The notes: generated by a model not told the origin, from the sequence alone. A stretch of DNA of 64,000 bases from Heliocidaris tuberculata (GCA_025618425.1 CM046832.1:74429297-74493296), one strand, 5' to 3'; positions 23,732 through 36,842 are shown, numbered from the stretch's first letter. Numbers and translations are program-made.

Positions 23732-25061
23732 TACTCCGGTTCCAAAATGGGTTTATGATTCATTGGATGAATTAACTTTTGATTTCATATGGAAAGGAAA
23801 GACAGATAAAATCAATAGAAATACAATGTTCTTAGACTATAAGCAAGGGGGATTAAAGATGTTAAATTTTTCTGCACAAATGAAATCGCAGCGAATTATG
23901 TGGATTCAAAAACTTCTAAATAAAGATGAAGACATGAAATGGAAACAATATTTTAACTTTGTCACTAAACACCTGGGTGGAGATTTAATATTTTCATGTG
24001 ACTATATACCAGGTTTATTAAAAGTGACAACTCCACAATTCTATATGAATTTATTAGAAGATTGGGTGAATACGAGACATATAAGGAGTGTAGACATTGG
24101 TGATATGGTAATTTTCAATAATAAGCTTATTCGATATAAAGGAAGTTGTATATACGATAAGAGGTTATACGACAAAGAAATTTACAAATTAAAACATATT
24201 CTGGAAAACGATGGTAAACTAAAATGTGACAGACATTTTGTTGATTTAGGTGTAGAAGTGAATGACATTGAAAAGGTCAAGCACTTTTATGCTTGTTTAC
24301 CCTTTTGCTGGAAAAATAATATAAGAATGGAAGAAAAAAATAATTCTGGAACTGATTTCACTTTGGGAAAGAAAACAACTAATAAATCTGATGTAAAATC
24401 AACACAAATCTATGTACAATTAATAAAGAGAGATGGATTTAAACCTTTGGTTTTTGAGAGAATTGGAAGAAACTATGGTTTTTCCTGCAAGGAAATAGAA
24501 AATATATTTTTAAGACTAAGACAGTGTACACTTAATAGTCAACCAAGAGAGTTTCAGTTCAAACTTATACATAATATATTATATACAAACCATCACCTCT
24601 TCCGTTTCGGTCTTGTCTCGACTAACTTATGCTCATTTTGCGAAAAAGAAGAAGAAACATATAAACATTTATTCTATACTTGTGAATTTGCACAATCAGT
24701 GTGGGAAAGGTGCACGAGATTTCTAGATTCTGAAATACATAACTGTAGTTGGGAGGAAATTCTGTTAGGGAAGGAGGAGAGAAATAAAGGAAAACATCAA
24801 CTAATGAATCATGTTCTAATTCTTGTTAAATATCTGATTTATAGAAATAGAGAACTTAAAAAACCACCTTCATTTAATGAAATAAAGAATAGTATTATAG
24901 GGGATAAAGTAGAAGAAAGGAAATTGGCAGCAATGAGGGGGACTCTCACTATCCATTTTGCTAAATGGGAAAACCTGAATATTAGACAAACAATTGGAAC
25001 CCAGAGCCAGTCGTCCACCGGTAAGGAGGGGGGGGGGGGGATGAGGGGGGAGGTCGGGTAG
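23719..25061 (+). pseudogene. LINE RT thumb/C-terminal segment with zf-RVT-like motif
   Basis: Continues the RT protein one frame over. The first residues in this frame are HFNTPVPKWVYDSLDEL, then DFIWKGKTDKINR and GGLKMLNF, the usual region after the palm in L1/Tx1-type elements. Near 24630-24720 the peptide CSFCEKEEETYKHLFYTCEF matches the CxxC...HxxxxC zf-RVT domain. About 430 codons stay open, so decay is moderate. It ends in a G-rich stretch before the 3' UTR. Confidence 0.85.
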
Positions 25062-25565
25062 GGTAGGGTTAAAAAAACAACAAAAACTTTTCTCTCAGGA
25101 CAACAGTACAAAGGAAGTATAAGTTACTACATTGTAAAACAATAATTGTTGGATTATACAACTGGATATGTTTATCTCAATAAGATTTATGTTTTTTTTG
25201 TTTTTGGTTTTGGTTTTTTTCTCTGGAAATATGAATTTTTGTTTGCAACTATGATGTATGGAAATTGATCATGTAAGGAAAAAAAAAAAAAACGCTTGTC
25301 AGTTTGAGAATTAAGAGTATATGATTAAGGATATCAATTAATTTATCCACATTTTTTGTTTATGGAAATTTTTCAATATTCAAGTAATATTAATTTCTTT
25401 TGAAGCCTTTTGTTAGACGAAAATGTATACTGTTTTAGAGTATTATCATATTTGCAGTTTGTGTTATATGCGATGACTGTAATTTGTACCATGATTGTAA
25501 TTTGTTTCAAGAGAGAAAAGAATAAAAACTGATTATAATAAAAAAATCATTCAAAAAAAAAATAA

Positions 25566-28354
25566 TTAATCAAATAATTCATGCTGCCATGAGGTAACTT
25601 TTCATCTCCCTTTTTCTTTTGCTGCTCGAAAAAAAGATACCATACATAAAATTCCTTTAAAATGTTCAAAAAAAATTTACCCAGCACCCTAATGTTCAGT
25701 AATACTAACAGCCATCTAGACTGGACGGGGTCGGGCTAACTCGGCACTAGGGCGAACTCGGCACAGCGCGGTGACTATGTTTCGAAATGTTTTGTTTTGG
25801 CGAAAAAGGGGGAAAAGTAGAGGTTTTGGGACCGTTCCTTAAAATGATTGATTAACTTTGTGAAAAATTGTAAAATCAGCTCAAATGCCAGTGAATTGTG
25901 TGCAGTCCTCTAACTACATATATAATTAAGGATATGTGAAAGTATGAGAGAAAATGGAACCCGTTTACTATCCTAAAAAAGAGAAAATCGCGATCAATCG
26001 CTAGCGCAAGTCGCTCGGCTTCCTCGCTGCACTGCAGTCACAAACACCAACCACCAGTGCTTGGCGCTTTCAGAGCGGGTTTCCAGCCCGTACGGTATTC
26101 TGTGATGGAGCGTAACTCGTAAGAGTTCTTTAGGGTTCGGTGGTACTCTATCCCGACATCAATGTTCAATCGTAAATATCTTGATATATAAACGACCGAT
26201 CAGCTTATAAAACTCAGGCGATTCCTGTCTGAGCTAAAGGTTTGCAATTATGATTACAGCATTAGCTGGAACAGTGATTTTTTTTTTTCAATCCTGGGCA
26301 AAGTTAATCAATGCCTTTAAACTCGTGAGCTGACTGGCTAATTGACGTCACACCCCCAAGTGACGTATGAAGAGTAAGAGGTACAAGATCTGCAGGCTGC
26401 GGCAATGTAACATTGTACACACAATGCGGTATTTGACCCCTCTGTTCAACAGACAATTTATGAAAAAGGGAAATTAATCAATATACATGTAGTCTTAGGA
26501 TTGAATAATCATTATCAATATATTTTCTACAAGATCAGTGAACCCCTCGCAGTAGAAGCGCCAGGGCATGGTGAAGGGGACGCGGGGGAAGGGGGACGCG
26601 GGTGAAGCTGCTGCAGCTGCTGGAGAAGAAAAGTGATCACTGCAAATTGTACTCCACTCGCTTGGCCCTTGCCACTCTGCCCACGTGAGCATACCTTTGC
26701 GACCCACAATTTCCGTAGATTTTCATCTTTAGGAAAATGATGTACGTAGGCTTACATCATCTTTAGGGGTCTTGCTACAGCCCGCAACTATACACCGATT
26801 TGGCATTATTGATGAAATTGTGTCCCAAAATAAAATTTATTGTGAGGAATTAAACACACGAAGATATGCGGTGCAAATGGTCGATGCGATGAATGTCATG
26901 CTCAGCACCGGGCAGGGCCTGCCGGGGCCTGCAGGCGCGCACGGTATATAGGTTTGTGGAATATTTTCCCTTACTTCTCGTATGTCACAGATCACATGAT
27001 CATGATGTCGCTTCGATGGGTTTTTTTAGGGGCGGGGCTTATGACTGTGTAAATCAGCAAAATTGTACTTTTCAAATGATTATGAAATACGACTGAATGC
27101 ATAAAAAAAGTGTGTGATAGATATTTTTTGGCTCCTGATGACTCCTTCCTACGAAAAATGGGCAATTAATTTTCTATTTTAGTCACCCTTTAATTTTATA
27201 CAAAAACCGACACCAACATATCCATGAAATACAATAAATTCAACTCACCGATGTTGGAAAAGATAATTACAAAAATGAAATCAGTAATTTACTGTCAGTT
27301 CTGGCGAAACGGGGTATCGCAAGTCATTGTGTACATTTCCTGATCGCCGCGAGCGCTGACATCTCCCCCAAAAAAATTCGGTCCCTATCGCACACACGTA
27401 AAAGTCCCGATTTTTCCGTGTGCACATGATCGTAGAGATCGATGTGTGCGCGCGATACCGAGTTTCTTTGTGAACAAAATTTTATTGGCCGATTTTAGTC
27501 TGAAACATCGGAGGCATGAAAACAACATGCAATCGCGAAAAAAATTGGCGGGGATTTCTTAGGTTTTGGATAAGATTTTGACTTTGGATTTTGCTTGAAA
27601 TATCAGTTCTTCCTAACGGCCATTTAAGGTAGGAGTGAGATTTTAAAGAGCTGAATTTGAAAGGAAGTATTTTAAATATTTATCTCATTTTTCCCCCATA
27701 CCTTAAGTACATGTGATAGAAAATGACTAGTATTTTTACATTCGTCCCGCTTAGTGGTCAATATGACCACTAGATTCTATAGTATAGTATTACGTGGTGT
27801 GTATTGAAGCCTACAGTGTATTCAGCCTATTCAGCCATAAACCATTGTAGAGCATGTAGTCTGTAGAGTCCCAAACTTATCTGAAGATAAGCTTGTACAT
27901 TGTATATTGTGGTTATCTATATGTATACTAATAACCGTCCTCGCATACGTGTGAGTGAGTCTGGCTACACAACCTATGCTATCAAAAAAACGATACTTAC
28001 AACAGTACAATAGATGTACCATCACTATAGTCTATACATGACATAGACTGATAGAGTGAATGCCGTCCATAAAATTAACGTTACGTTATTCAGAGCTGAG
28101 GATTGTAGTTGCACTGGCGGGAAGAAGAACTTCAGGAAGTACTGAATGTGAATTTCCCAATATGAAGTTATAAATACTGCAAAATACGTCGATCTACAGT
28201 ACCTATACCAAATCCTTGAAGTGGAATAAGAAAACGTTAAACGTCTTCGGTATTTTAGTAAGCGGAAGTTGATGGTCACTTAACTTAGCTATGCAGGGCC
28301 GCGGCCGGGGAATCCCCACCGCCTTTTATTGCGAAACATGGGACTTTTGAAATG
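25566..28354. other. Intergenic, no gene recognised
   Basis: Mixed-composition DNA with somewhat higher GC near 26.0-27.5 kb. Open frames up to about 84 codons show no family resemblance. A 21-bp near-palindrome TAGTGGTCA-ata-TGACCACTA lies near 27752. It could include regulatory DNA or a non-coding first exon, which I cannot show. Confidence 0.4.
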
Positions 28355-30920
28355 ATTTAAGGACGTTCATCAGTTATGTTTGTGCGCACCTCAGCTGCGC
28401 ATCCTGGCTGGTTGTGTTACGTCATCACGACACCGGGAGAGTATTGCGCGCAGTTAAGACAATGGATACGCACATTAAACACAATGCTTAATAATGGGTT
28501 CGCAAGTGTGCGCAGTAACAAGAACCCGGTGAAAATAGATGAAATCAATAATTCTGTACCTGTGAAATATATATACCAAATATTAACTAGCTTGAGCTGA
28601 AAGATAACATTCGATGCCCCCTCATGAACTTTCTATAGGCAAAGTTAGTCGTATAGGAAAAATGAAAGGTAGATGTAATTTGGAATTCATATTCATGGTC
28701 ATCTACCTCCCATTTTAGTACAATTCCTTAGCACAAAAAGAGAGCTGGAGAAAGAAAGTCAAATATGTGCCCAAGAATCATTTGTCTATGCCATATGATT
28801 GTCTAATGATCATTATCCTTACAGTCAAAGACATGAGCAAATAGAATAATGAATGAAATGTCACTCAAAACGACTTACAATTTCCTTCTTTTTTATACAC
28901 TGGTTCGAAAGTTTGTGTAAAATATAGACAACTATAGCTTATGTCGATACCGTGATTATTATGTTTGAAAAACTAGTAGTCGTGAACAGGTGCGCAAAAG
29001 TAAGGGTGCCTTACTTTTTTTTTTCCTGGGGAGGGGGAAGGGGGCAAACACTCTGAGGTGCCCCACCTCACAAGAATATGGGTCCACTTCGCACGCTTGC
29101 TACCTGCTTACAGCCTTACCCCCCTCCCCCCCCCCCCCCCGACCATGCAAGCACATCCCCCACCGCCTTTTCTTCCATATTCCGATATATTTTCAAAGTG
29201 CGAGGTTTAGAATTTTTCATTTAAAAGAATGGAATAACTGAAGCACTGTAATTATCCATTGTTTTTCAATATCCCTCCTTAACACCTGAAATAGGGTTAT
29301 TTCGTTTCTATATTTTGTGTACAAAATTTTAAACACTTTTGGTATACCGACACCTCGCTGCCCGAATATGAGGATATTCAGGCGACTCGCTACCAAAATA
29401 TGAGGATTTTCGGGATCCTTGCAAAATTATTTATTATAAAAATGCGGGGAGGGGGGCGCTGCTAGCACAAAAACCAGTACATGGACCCCCTTTTTTCAAA
29501 CTCTCTCCTCCTTCGGTATAATTTTCTCTACAAATCTGGAAACTTTGAGGAAAATGACATGGATTTTGAATGTACAGGAGAGTTATTTGCACCCATCCCA
29601 TAGACAGGTTCCCAGCCAGCCATGCGCAGTTTTTGCGAGTTTTGCGAGTTTTTGACTTTTTTCGCCACCTGAGGGCCCTGCTAGCACAAAAACGAGTGCA
29701 TGGACCCCCATTTTTAAAACTTTCTCCTTCTGCAGTATATAATTCTCTACAAATCTGGAAAAATTTACGAATCTGGCATGGATTTTAAATGTACAGTAGA
29801 GTTTTTTGGCACCTATCCCATTCCCAGACAGGTTCCCAGCCATCCATGCGCAGTTTTTGCGAGTTTTGCGAGTTTTGACTTTTTCCGCCACCTGAGGGCG
29901 CTGCTAGCACAAAAACGAGTGCATGGACCCCCATTTTTTAAACTTTCTGCTTCTTCGGTATAATTTTCTCTTCAAATCTGGAAAGATTTACGAATCTGGC
30001 ATGGATTTTGAATATACAGTAGAGTTTATTTGCACCTATCCCATTCCCAGACAGGTTCCCAGCCATCCATGCACAGTTTTTGCAAGTTTTGCGAGTTTTG
30101 ACTTTTTCCGCCACCTGAGGGCGCTGCTAGCACAAAAACGAGTGCATGGACCCCCATTTTTTAAACTTTCTCCTTCTGCAGTATATAATTCTCTACAAAT
30201 CTGGAAAAATTTACGAATCTGGCATGGATTTTGAATGTACAGTAGAGTTTTTTTTGCACCTATCCCATTCCCAGACAGGTTCCCAGCCATCCATGCGCAG
30301 TTTTTTGCGAGTTTTGCGAGTTTTTGACTTTTTCCGCCACCTGAGGGCCCTGCTAGCACAAAAACGAGTGCATGGACCCCCATTTTTAAAACTTTCTCCT
30401 TCTGCAGTATATAATTCTCTACAAATCTGGAAAAATTTACGGATCTGACATGGATTTTGAATGTACAGTAGAGTTTTTTCGAACCCATCCCATTCCTAGA
30501 CAGGTTCTCAGCCAGTTCTTACGAGTTTTGCGAGTTTTTGACCTTTTCCGCCAACTGAGGGCGCTGCTAGCATAAAAACGAGTGCATTGACCCCCATTTT
30601 TAAAACTTTCTCCTCCTTCAGTATACTTTTCTCTACAAATCTGGAAAGTTTGACGATTATGACATGGATTTTGACAGAATAATGGGGATTTGTATATGAC
30701 ATTGGGAATTCTGAGGCCTATCAATGGCCAAAAACCTGCGATGACGTCATTCTACCTGACACCCAATCATGGCACAGTTCAGTGTCCCATAGAAAAAAAG
30801 TAAGCACATGGACCTATAATTTTCTATGCGTATTTGGGCTTCTCATGGACCAAAGTAACTGTATGCAAAGTTTGGTGAAAATGACATGGATTTGACTTTA
30901 ACTGTGGAACGTCCTTAAAT
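28355..30920. mobile_element. TTAA-bounded non-autonomous element carrying a ~221-bp satellite
   Basis: The left end ATTTAAGGACGTTC (28355-28368) is perfectly inverted at 30907-30920. After two mismatched bases the similarity continues as CAGTTA, so the inverted ends span about 22 bp. TTAA sits at both borders (28357-28360, 30915-30918). The 2.57-kb interior has no transposase, but contains a poly-C tract near 29123 and the tandem array at 29461-30700. Confidence 0.7.
29461..30700. repeat. Tandem array, six ~221-bp units
   Basis: The landmark gctagcacaaaa recurs at 29461, 29680, 29903, 30126, 30352 and 30566 (spacings 219, 223, 223, 226, 214). Each unit also holds catggacccccattttt, ctctacaaatctgg, atggattttgaatgtacag and gcgagttttgcgagtttt. 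Units are highly similar. Overlapping frames on both strands are by-products of the repetition. Confidence 0.93.
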
Positions 30921-30929
30921 TCCCATAAT

Positions 30930-31280
30930 ATCTATTTGAAATTATGAAAAATGTGATTTACATGAAATTTAAATCTCTGAAAAGGTACAATTAATGCTCG
31001 ATGAGTCCAATAGACCCCGCATAAATAAACGGGAATATGCATGCTTTTGACCCCCCAAAAAAGTCTCGCCTGCCATAGTTTACACGCGAAAACAAGGAAT
31101 TTTAGGATGATTATAATTATAATTCCCATAGTTTTTATTTGAAAAAAATAAAATATGTGATTTACGTGAAATTTAAAGCTCTGAAAAGGTATAATTAAGG
31201 CTCGATGAGTCCAATAGACCCCGCATACATGTATATAAACGGGAATATGCATGCTTAATTTGCTTAACCAAAAAAGTCTC
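30930..31280 (+). repeat. ~207-bp repeat, two copies, cut by the foldback-like element
   Basis: Two direct copies with landmarks ctctgaaaaggta (about 30973 and 31180), ctcgatgagtccaatagacc and aacgggaatatgcatgc. The second copy is interrupted at 31284 by the 8.2-kb element. Three more copies in the same orientation lie at 43660-44130. Confidence 0.85.
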
Positions 31281-31329
31281 TCCTGTACGAAGCCCCGTAA
31301 GGGCCAAATTGACAACGTAAAAAAAAAAA

Positions 31330-31490
31330 ATATTACGTACGTACGTAATAATTACTACGTACGTACGTGATAATTACTACGTACGTAAGTGATAATACTA
31401 CGTACGTACGTAATAATTACTACGTACGTACGTAATATTTACTACGTACGTACGTAATAATACTACGTACGTACGTAATAAATAATACGT
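31330..31490. repeat. TACGTACG tandem array, left arm
   Basis: About seven units of roughly 23 bp, each with tacgtacgtacgta (itself palindromic) followed by an AT-rich linker such as ataattac. Confidence 0.93.
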
Positions 31491-33135
31491 GAAAAAGGTC
31501 TATATCCACATTTTGAAATTACACAGCTGCCTTATTATTATCCGTCGATTCCCGTTGATTTGCCACAATATTGTGAGCTTGTGGGCTTGTAGCTTGTCTA
31601 GTGTGAAGAATCCTCAACATTTGTGTGATGTGTGTGTGACGTGTGTTGGTGGATATGGTGGATATGTGTGTGTGTCGCTTCATTTTCCCAGCGGCAAGTC
31701 CGGTCCCGATACAAATCAAAACAGAATAAAGCAGTTCGACTTTGTTCGCGAGTAAAATCGAACAAAATGAAGTTATGAATCTTTATAACTCTAAAAACTG
31801 TCTGACACTGTATAGTCTGAAAGTTATGAAACGCTGAAAACTACTGAAAACAAAGAAAATCACTATACAAACTGACCACTTTGTCATGAATTTGTAACGT
31901 CTGATATCCTCATCACAAGCCGTCAATCGGCCTTCATGTCCGAGAATATGATTTCCTCATAACTTGAATCTAATTATAGACGATTTATAGTAATATGTTT
32001 TTACATGTATCCGGGGAAAAGGTCAGTGAGACTGCTTTCAAAATATTACATATTCCTAGTCATTGTTTGTTTTTTTTTTAATTTATATTTTCATGCTGTT
32101 AATATCAAGAAATTCATTTTTTCTGTATTAACACACACATGCAAAAGTATATGAGTAAAATATAATTGCATTAAATTTATGAAGAAATCATAGGCCTATT
32201 CTTGGACAAAACGTAAAATGTTTTATTAATATGCCTGTAGTAAACAGATAATTGTTTTTTCGTCAGCACTGATCTCTATATAATTTTTTTTTTTACGTAG
32301 AGATCACTGAGTGGTCGTGAGGGAAAGACGTCAAAACTCATGACTAAGTTGTCTAGTGATTTTCATTTTTGTTCATATTTATTCAGGCTTTAAAAAAAAT
32401 CACATGTTATTTTGTTATATGTCCGATTTTCGTCTAACCTTTTTTTTTTCTTCACAAAATCTGCTTTCTCCCCTAATTTTTAAGTTCTGCTCCAGGGCAG
32501 CGGAGTGTCTTTCAAAGTGGGGGGGGGGTACCAACAAAAAAGGACACCTGAGGGCACGTGCAAGGGGTGCATATAAAGCAACATTGGTATTATTATCAAG
32601 CACCTCCTTATGGTGGTTCTGCTTCAGCTTGAGTTTCCACAATTAGCAGTTGTGTGTGCAATTGTCTAATGATGCACGTGCGAGTCACTAAATCTTAAAG
32701 ACTTTTTCTAATGTTGTTCATGTTGTTATACATTATTCAGAGCGATATAATGAAAATGACAACAAATTAATTTGGGTGAAATGTCGAATGATCTTGAATG
32801 ATCTTTCATTTCTTACATTAACCCTGTCGTTTTTCTTTAGGAGATATCAACATTATTATGGTATCTGCTTGAATTCATAGGCCTACTAGTCTTGGGACAT
32901 TTTCTGAAAATATTGACCTTATTTTGTGTAAGTTATACGGAATATGAATTCCTTTGCGGGGGGGGGGGGGGGATGAGCATTGTCCCACTCTGCTTCCAGC
33001 TCCGCTGGCTTACATTGTAGTTGTAGTAATATGAGTAGGTACATGTTGCTACATAAAGCCGCACTGATTCTTGAAGCTATATATGGCACTTTTTGTAAGA
33101 AACAAAGGGAAATATAGGGATAAGGGTACACTTAT
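31491..33135. other. Interior of foldback-like element, no gene recognised
   Basis: AT-rich DNA with a T-run near 32286. At about 32495 it contains a CAGGGCAGCGGAGTGTCTTT sequence next to a G-run. This resembles the terminus seen in reverse near 36195-36217, so it is probably another truncated hAT-like end. Confidence 0.5.
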
Positions 33136-33505
33136 TAGATGAGGAAAGTGCGCTTATGAGAGGTGGAAAGGGGCATTACAAGGGGTGAAAATTGGGCACT
33201 TGTGAGAAGAGGAATAGGGCATATATTAGATAGTAAAAGTGGCACTTATCAAAAGTAAAGTGGGGACACTTTATGTTATCAGATTTAAAAAGAGGCACTT
33301 ATCAGAAGGGGGAAATGTGAACTTATTGGGGAAAAGGGGTACTTAACAGATTTAGAATGAGGCACTTATCAGAAGGGGAAAATGTGCACTTATTGGGGAA
33401 AGGGGTACTTCCAGTAGTAAAAAGGGCACCTATCAGAGAGAAAGGGGCATTTTAAAAGTGTGGGGGCACTGTGCCCCCTGCCCCGGGTGCGCCACTTCTG
33501 ATTTT
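33136..33505. repeat. Diverged ~33-bp tandem repeat ending in a transposon-like terminus
   Basis: Repeated gaggcacttatcagaaggg and ggggcactt words, ending in cccgggtgcgccacttctg. The reverse complement of this end (CAGAAGTGGCGCACCCGGGG) resembles the sequence starting at 35403, so the two are copies of one family in opposite orientation. Confidence 0.65.
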
Positions 33506-34264
33506 AAAAAATTGTTTCTCAGAACGAACTTGACTTTTACTTATTGACGCTGGAGCCCCAAAGATTAATTTTTGAATTGGGCCTAAGGAGATTGAACTGT
33601 TTTGTCTTGCAAAATACATGTAGCAAACATGAAAATATTTACATAATTCAGTGTCAGACTGAGCCTGACATCCCCCCCCCCCCCATCTGAAAAATTGAAT
33701 CAGCGCCCCTTTTGGGGCTTCGTACATATGCAACCATAACCGGCATGCATACAAAATGCAGGCAAATTGCGAGGTTTCCATGCAATCAACTTCAGAGTGA
33801 GTTGTCAACTTTAAAGTTACAATTTAAAACAGTTTGGCATGTCAATCAGTCAATTTGTTAACTTGTATATCAGTTCAATTGTCCATTGTTTGAGAAAAAT
33901 CTCTTGAAATTTTCAAGTCGAAGAGATTTACAAAGGCAAAGATATGAATGAAAATAGAAGGAAAATATTACCGCGAAAGCGCCTCATTAGAAATGCTCTC
34001 ACAGAAAGTCAGATATCTTCAATGTAAGACAATTTTTCGTGGACTTTTTATGTCAGTTCCTTGCACACACAGTACAGACACATCAGATTACCAACAGTTC
34101 AATCCTCAATTCAGCACGTTTTCATTTCACTCACCCTAAGACAATGGTAAATAGTATTTAACCCTTAAATTTATGTTTGGAAAAAAAAAATGTAAATGTA
34201 AATGTTTTAAAAAATAACATGCTGCACAAATACTCACAAAAACATACACTAATAACATAAAGAT

Positions 34265-34298
34265 TTTATATATATATATATATATATAAATATATATT
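34265..34298. repeat. (TA)n microsatellite
   Basis: Uninterrupted TA dinucleotides in AT-rich DNA inside the foldback-like element. Confidence 0.9.
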
Positions 34299-34822
34299 GA
34301 TAATGAACGTGAATATTAGAGCTCTTTGTAAAGACACAAAACATAGAAGTTGTACATGGCAATCTGCATTTGGGTAATTCTGTCCGAAATATTACATTCC
34401 ATGCACACTCTGTTTCTCTAATTGCCCCATCAATTAGTGAACATGTATTTCATGGAATTGTCCCAACACTGCAGTAAAACAATACTGACAATGGACAGTG
34501 ATTTATCCCTTTCAACTGAATTAGATGAATTATGCATGTCATTTGGGACAAACAGATGTGCCATACTTTTCTTTACATTTCACAAGAAAACAGACAAATC
34601 TTCTACTGTTCTTCAATAACCAATCACTATTTTGTCTACAAAAGAGAAGACATTAACATTACCAAAAAAGAACTAAAAATCTGATCTGCCCTTACTACTA
34701 TTTAAAACAAAACAGACTAGAGTTTTCTCAGTAGAAAGTGTTCTGAGGCTAAACACACCTTAAAAAAAGATAAAAAGGAAAAAAAATGAATGGATGTACT
34801 TCAGGCGTACGTTTCCTCTAGA

Positions 34823-36313
34823 CAGGGGCGTCGATCTTGGGGGGGGGGGGCAGGGGGGCGATTGCCCCCAAAGAAATATTGGAGGGGCAAACATATCATT
34901 TTGCCCCCCCCCCCCAATAAATCCGGAGGTGTAATATAAAATAAGGAAAAAACTGATGCAAAACTCAGGAAATGAAACCTTCCAAACAATGAAATACAAA
35001 AGGTTTTACGCGATCAGACTTCAATTTCGCCGCGCACTCCGCGCGCGCAAATTCTCTAATCTTTACTGCGTCATGTAACCGTGGAGAAGCTGTTTTTAAG
35101 AGGCGTTCCAAAAAATCATGAAAAATCATTAAAAAACGTTCTGAACATACATAATTCAATTCAAAGTTTAAATTTTTATATTTATTTAGTTTTTTCTCTA
35201 TTTTTTCATACTTTATTAGTGTTTACTTTTTTCCATTATTTTGTGTTATATATTCTCTACTCAATTTGCTGTTATGTAAAATATATTTTCCCATCATTTT
35301 GTCGTTTTCCATGTGATCTTTAATTCCATTTTCTGTTCATGATATATGCATACTTTACTTAAGTTCAAATTACCATCATATCTTTATCAATGCTATGATG
35401 ATCAGAGGTAGCGCTCCGGGGAAGGGGGGGGTGGACAGAGGCACAGTGCCCCCCTCACTTTTTCAAGTACCCCAAAAGTGCCCCTTTTCATAGCTGATAT
35501 AAGTCCCTTTTTCTTCGTATAGTGCCCCCCTTTCTTTCTAATAAGTGTCCTTTTTACCTTTCAACCCCCTTTCAACCTCAGAAAATAGCGCCCCTTTTGT
35601 TTTCTGATAAATGCGACATCGGTAGATACTGGTATATAAAAAAGTATATGGGTATGTATGAAGTCCACAAAGGAGCCTTATACATATAGCTCCAAATAAT
35701 CAGAGAGGCTTCATAATAATACATTCCTCTGATATCAGCACAATAGTGAGGCAGTAGAGCAGGGGATAGGAGGGGCCCAATGCCCTAAATTATACAAGAA
35801 TGAACAGTGCTCCTAAATTATAAAAGGAACGAGGACAATTTTTTTCTCAATTTTTTCTAAAGCTCACTCGCTACGCTCGCTCGCATTTGCTATTATCTTC
35901 TTATCATATTAGGAAAATCGCTGTATATAATTCAACACCCGTTGCATTCAGCGTTAGAAATAAATCTTAAATATTTTGCTCGCTCGCAAATGAATGATCA
36001 GGCTATTACACTCAACTGCAAAGTAGTTTTATCTAGAACCATGTTAAGATAGAAACAATAGCGTGTCGAAAATGATCCTCGGTTGTGTATTGATCAGAAT
36101 GTACCGGTATACTAATATGTATCGAAGTGGTATTTTCCGCCTTGTTTCCACCCTTTGTAGGTGCCCCTTTTTGTTCGTGCCCCCCCCCCACTTTGAAAGA
36201 CGCACCGCCGCCCCTGTTGATGATTGAATTGAGTGCGGAAATGATCATCGTTACGATAGACTGTCTTGCCCCCCCCCCCCCCCCCGCATCCGAAAAACGG
36301 ATCGACGCCCCTG
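34823..36313. mobile_element. hAT-like non-autonomous element
   Basis: The 14-bp end CAGGGGCGTCGATC (34823-34836) is perfectly inverted at 36300-36313. An 8-bp target duplication, CCTCTAGA (34815-34822) and TCTCTAGA (36314-36321), differs at one base. CA-G termini with 8-bp duplications define hAT elements. Inside are poly-G/poly-C tracts, a ctcgctacgctcgctcgc repeat and a second family terminus near 35403. No transposase. Confidence 0.8.
35403..35620. repeat. Second copy of the GTGCCCCTTTT repeat family
   Basis: Begins cagaggtagcgctccgggg and continues with gtgcccccctcactt, agtgccccttttcatagctg and agtgtccttttta words. These are the reverse complement of the array at 33136-33505. Confidence 0.65.
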
Positions 36314-36594
36314 TCTCTAGATACATCAAACATTTCGCGTGCATCCAACGATATCCGTGCAATTTCCCAGATGTATTTGATAGGATGTTCAATATGTAGA
36401 GTGTAACGTCAAGGATATTTGAAGGTTTTCTTCGAAATAATGCAAGGCTTTTTAAGACGCACTTTAGGGTTCTGTTGCTTATTACTATATGCTTGGAAAT
36501 TAAATAATACAGTATTTCCCTCTGAGTAAATCCAATTTCAAAATGTAAACGCACGAGTCTGTCCCTCTCTGCCGCCGCCATTGATCGTCATCAA

Positions 36595-36842
36595 TACTAC
36601 GTACGTACGTAATAATACTACGTACGTACGTAATAAATACTACGTACGTACGTAATAAATACTACGTACGTACGTAATAAATACTACGTACGTACGTAGT
36701 ATTATTACGTACGTACGTAGTAATTATTACGTACGTACGTAGTAATTATTACGTACGTACGTAGTAATTATTACGTACGTACGTAGTAATTATTACGTAC
36801 GTACGTAGTATATTACGTACGTACATAGTATTATTACGTACG
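36595..36842. repeat. TACGTACG tandem array that reverses orientation, right arm
   Basis: About eleven units. From 36595 to about 36690 they read actacgtacgtacgtaataaat, then from about 36700 to 36842 the complement, attattacgtacgtacgtag. The array is therefore itself an inverted repeat of about 250 bp, able to form a cruciform. It is interrupted at 36843 by a hAT-like element and resumes at 39442. Confidence 0.92.

Larger units (their letters stand above)
23046..25560 (+). mobile_element. 5'-truncated LINE (L1/Tx1-like) with reverse transcriptase remnant
   Basis: Starts inside the reverse transcriptase palm domain and ends in an A-rich tail after a 3' UTR with AATAAA near 25521. Upstream ORF1 and endonuclease are absent. 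The coding part is broken by two in-frame stops and one frameshift, so this is a dead copy. It is antisense to TBK1 and upstream of it. Confidence 0.85.

Noticed and set aside
25740..26160. TBK1 CpG-island promoter
   Set aside because: Composition is only mildly raised, and no transcript start or exon links it to the start codon 5 kb away across a SINE and a LINE.
29583..30724. Repeated minus-strand frames (KMGVHALVFVLAGPSGG-like) and plus-strand counterparts
   Set aside because: Unit length near a multiple of three keeps frames open across the 221-bp array on both strands. GPSGG-like text resembles a P-loop only superficially and lacks the GK(S/T).
31330..31490. CRISPR-like array (regular short repeats)
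   Set aside because: Repeats are palindromic microsatellite-like units with tiny AT linkers rather than unique spacers, and the genome is animal.
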